A stretch of 8,529 nt of DNA from Myxococcales bacterium (GTDB taxonomy: Bacteria > Myxococcota_A > UBA9160 > JALSIO01), in contig JALSIO010000785.1 of the NCBI GenBank assembly GCA_026989995.1, forward strand, positions 1 to 8,529, in the 5' to 3' direction. Under the pieces are notes generated by a model. That model searched no databases, was not told where the DNA came from, and saw only the letters and a program-made list of their open reading frames with translations. The position numbers and the translations under genes were made by a program. Each line of letters begins with the position of its first letter. Position 1 is the stretch's first letter. Shown one piece after another: positions 7,250-8,529 of the stretch.

Positions 7250-7804
7250 TCAGGGGCGCGTGGGGCGGCGAGGGCCGGGCGGAAGTACCGCGCCCGGCGT
7301 GCCTCCCGGCGGAGCCGCGGACGTCCTCGGCGGAGAGGGTGAGGTGGTCGCCTCCGCTGCCTCCGCCCCGGGGGCCGCGGTGGGCTCCGCGAGTGCGCGG
7401 AGCAGGGCTTCGCGGATCGGCCCGACCTCCGAGAGCGGCGGCCGACGCGAGGCCGCGACCTCCCCGGCCGTGAAGGGCGGTTCGGACTCGGCGATCTCGC
7501 GGGGCCCGTAGCGCCGGACGATGAAGTTCAGTACCTCGGCGAGGCGGTCGTCCGGGAGCGCCGACTGGGCACTTCCGGGAACACGGATCAGATAGCGGCG
7601 CCCCCCGGGCACCGTGAGGAAACGCGCCACCGTGTTCCGGAAGTCGGGAACGATGCCCGGCGCGCCGCTTCCGTCCTCGAGGTGGCAGCCGCGGCAGTGG
7701 AGCATGTAGTCGACGTGGGGGTCGGCCGGTGCGCCCGCGGGCACCGCGAGCCCCACGCCCGCGGCGAGTCCCAGCTGGAGGAGCCCGCGGCCGCGCCGGC
7801 TCAC
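7250..7804 (-). CDS. Periplasmic monohaem cytochrome c of the amine dehydrogenase cluster
   Basis: This 184-residue protein has a short signal peptide (VSRRGRG, then a hydrophobic run to about residue 27) and one haem-binding CRGCH at residues 37-41. The following RVPGSAQSALPDDRLAEVLNFIV (75-97) matches the C-terminal helix region of small class I cytochromes c. After the haem motif there is no Met and no further His, so the usual Met axial ligand is missing. Residues 142-184 are a Pro/Ala-rich, probably disordered tail. The start is GTG at 7804, sharing GTGA with the light-chain stop and preceded by GGAG at 5-base spacing; no ATG lies between there and residue 34. The likely job is accepting or relaying electrons from the TTQ enzyme. 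In Alcaligenes faecalis a small monohaem cytochrome gene also follows aauA, as I recall it. Confidence 0.82.
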   Translation of the reverse strand: MSRRGRGLLQLGLAAGVGLAVPAGAPADPHVDYMLHCRGCHLEDGSGAPGIVPDFRNTVARFLTVPGGRRYLIRVPGSAQSALPDDRLAEVLNFIVRRYGPREIAESEPPFTAGEVAASRRPPLSEVGPIREALLRALAEPTAAPGAEAAEATTSPSPPRTSAAPPGGTPGAVLPPGPRRPTRP

Positions 7805-8352
7805 CCGGACTCCGTGGCGACGCCCACCACCACCGCCACGGTGCTGTTGTAGATGGCACTGCGCGTTCCCAGGCACCAGTTGATGTCGTTCGAGCGGGGC
7901 GTCACGTACACGGGCCGGTCCCCCTCGTGGCGGCGGCACATGCAGTGGCCGCAGGGCTCCTTCCCGCAGCAGTCGTTGTAGGAGATCACGTAGAGACGGC
8001 CGTCGGCGGGATTCCGGCAGGTGCCGAGCCAGGTGATGGGCGACATCTCGGTTCCGGGGGGGCACGAGCGGTGGGTGCCCCCGCAGCAGCTCGCGAGAAA
8101 TCCGTCGATCGCGCAGTACCTCCAGTACGAGCAGTCCCCGGGGTTGCCCTCGGGCGTGGCCGGGTCCGGTTCGCCCGGGGCGGGCTCGCGTTCCGGCGCG
8201 GCCGCAGCCGGCCCGACCCGAAGCACCGGCAGGAGCGGCAGCGCGGCACCGGCACCGAGGGCTGCGGCGACCCGGGCGAGAAGCCCCCGGCGGGAGGACC
8301 TCCGGGCGAGGGCCCGGGTGGCCGCAGCGGCGAGGCGGTCGAGGGACGTCAT
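7801..8352 (-). CDS. aauA: TTQ amine dehydrogenase light chain, aromatic amine dehydrogenase-like (AauA/MauA family)
   Basis: This 183-residue precursor is the catalytic light chain of a periplasmic amine dehydrogenase, which oxidises a primary amine to aldehyde and ammonia using tryptophan tryptophylquinone. A twin-arginine-type leader is visible (SSRRGLLA at 19-26, then a hydrophobic stretch to about 52), followed by an acidic Pro-rich linker. The core begins at CSYWRYC (74-80). The TTQ tryptophans are Trp108 (SPITW) and Trp159 (NDINWC); Asp83, catalytic Asp127 (YNDCC) and Thr171 are kept. These sit one residue off the numbering of A. faecalis AADH (Trp109, Trp160, Asp128, Thr172), with no gap. 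DGFLxSCCGGT, SPIxW and DCCGKxxCGxC favour AADH over methylamine dehydrogenase. Twelve Cys could form six disulfides; the pair equivalent to Cys36-Cys121 of MADH is replaced by Ala87 and Ser170. ATG 8352 follows GGAGG and overlaps the mauD stop. Confidence 0.93.
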   Translation of the reverse strand: MTSLDRLAAAATRALARRSSRRGLLARVAAALGAGAALPLLPVLRVGPAAAAPEREPAPGEPDPATPEGNPGDCSYWRYCAIDGFLASCCGGTHRSCPPGTEMSPITWLGTCRNPADGRLYVISYNDCCGKEPCGHCMCRRHEGDRPVYVTPRSNDINWCLGTRSAIYNSTVAVVVGVATESG

Positions 8353-8529
8353 GCGTGGCCTCCGGCGGCGCGGATCGCGTCGCGCCGTTCGGGGAGGTCG
8401 GCGAGCGTGGCCACGCCGCGGTCGCCGGCCTCGAGCAGACTCTCGAGGTGCTCGCGGGTGTTGACGAGGCCGCGGGCGCGAACCCGGCCGGCGCCGTCGA
8501 GGAGCACCGCATGGGGGAGGCGGCCGACC
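8349..8529 (-). CDS. mauD: MauD-family thiol-disulfide protein, C-terminal fragment
   Basis: Only the last 59 codons are inside the window (reading from 8528); the gene runs off the right edge. The fragment contains VGRLPHAVLLDGAGRVRARG followed by LVNTREHLESLLEAGDRGVATL, which is the C-terminal end of MauD/AauD proteins: the last strands of the thioredoxin fold plus the family-specific NxREHLESL helix. MauD is a membrane-anchored periplasmic thioredoxin-like protein needed for a stable, correctly disulfide-bonded amine dehydrogenase light chain. Its stop overlaps the light-chain start (ATGA), consistent with making both proteins together. The CxxC active site cannot be seen because it would lie upstream of the window edge. 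Confidence 0.85.
   Translation of the reverse strand, partial: VGRLPHAVLLDGAGRVRARGLVNTREHLESLLEAGDRGVATLADLPERRDAIRAAGGHA

Noticed and set aside
4196..7342. 1048-codon plus-strand frame
   Set aside because: It overlaps real genes on both strands and has no family pattern. Stop codons are rare in this GC-rich DNA.
5877..7859. 660-codon minus-strand frame
   Set aside because: It overlaps the M48 and cytochrome genes in another frame and is rich in Arg, Pro and Gly with no recognisable domain.

Overview
This is a very GC-rich bacterial chromosomal window. The GC content, GTG starts, tight gene packing and protein families fit an aerobic Gram-negative of the Pseudomonadota or a former deltaproteobacterial lineage, but no marker gene here fixes the taxon. 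I see no rRNA, tRNA, CRISPR array, insertion sequence or phage module. Long ORFs on the opposite strands of real genes are common and are products of the base composition.

Layout. (1) Positions 82-1915, minus strand: three genes reading leftward. They are a membrane-anchored Clp-fold serine protease of the SDH family, an NTF2/SnoaL-like protein and a DUF1353 protein. (2) Positions 1916-2077: a divergent intergenic region with two overlapping perfect 10-bp palindromes. (3) Positions 2078-5777, plus strand: three genes joined by 4-bp and 1-bp overlaps. They are a LOG-family nucleotide phosphoribohydrolase-like protein, a metallo-beta-lactamase/beta-CASP ribonuclease and a DUF4056 lipoprotein. 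(4) Positions 5717-8529, minus strand: the end of an amine dehydrogenase cluster. In transcription order it holds the C-terminus of a MauD-type thiol-disulfide protein, the light chain of a tryptophan tryptophylquinone (TTQ) amine dehydrogenase, a monohaem cytochrome c and a BepA-like M48 metallopeptidase. Junctions are 4 bp overlap, 4 bp overlap and a 12-bp gap, so this is very probably one operon that continues beyond the right edge.

The amine dehydrogenase cluster is the main biology here. The light chain keeps both TTQ tryptophans, the catalytic Asp and Thr, and 12 cysteines. In residue spacing it follows aromatic amine dehydrogenase (AauA) more closely than methylamine dehydrogenase (MauA). 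The order mauD-type gene, light chain, small cytochrome c also recalls the aau cluster of Alcaligenes faecalis. The enzyme would oxidise a primary amine in the periplasm and pass electrons to a cytochrome or cupredoxin. MauD-type proteins support disulfide formation in the light chain. The heavy chain, the MauE-like membrane protein and any TTQ maturation enzyme would lie outside the window, so the substrate cannot be settled here.

Oddities: both cysteines of one conserved light-chain disulfide are lost together; the cytochrome has no methionine after its haem motif; a periplasmic peptidase is tied to the cluster; and the DUF4056 and M48 genes overlap tail to tail by 61 bp. None of this amounts to a clearly new system. 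The best lead is the divergent aau-type cluster.
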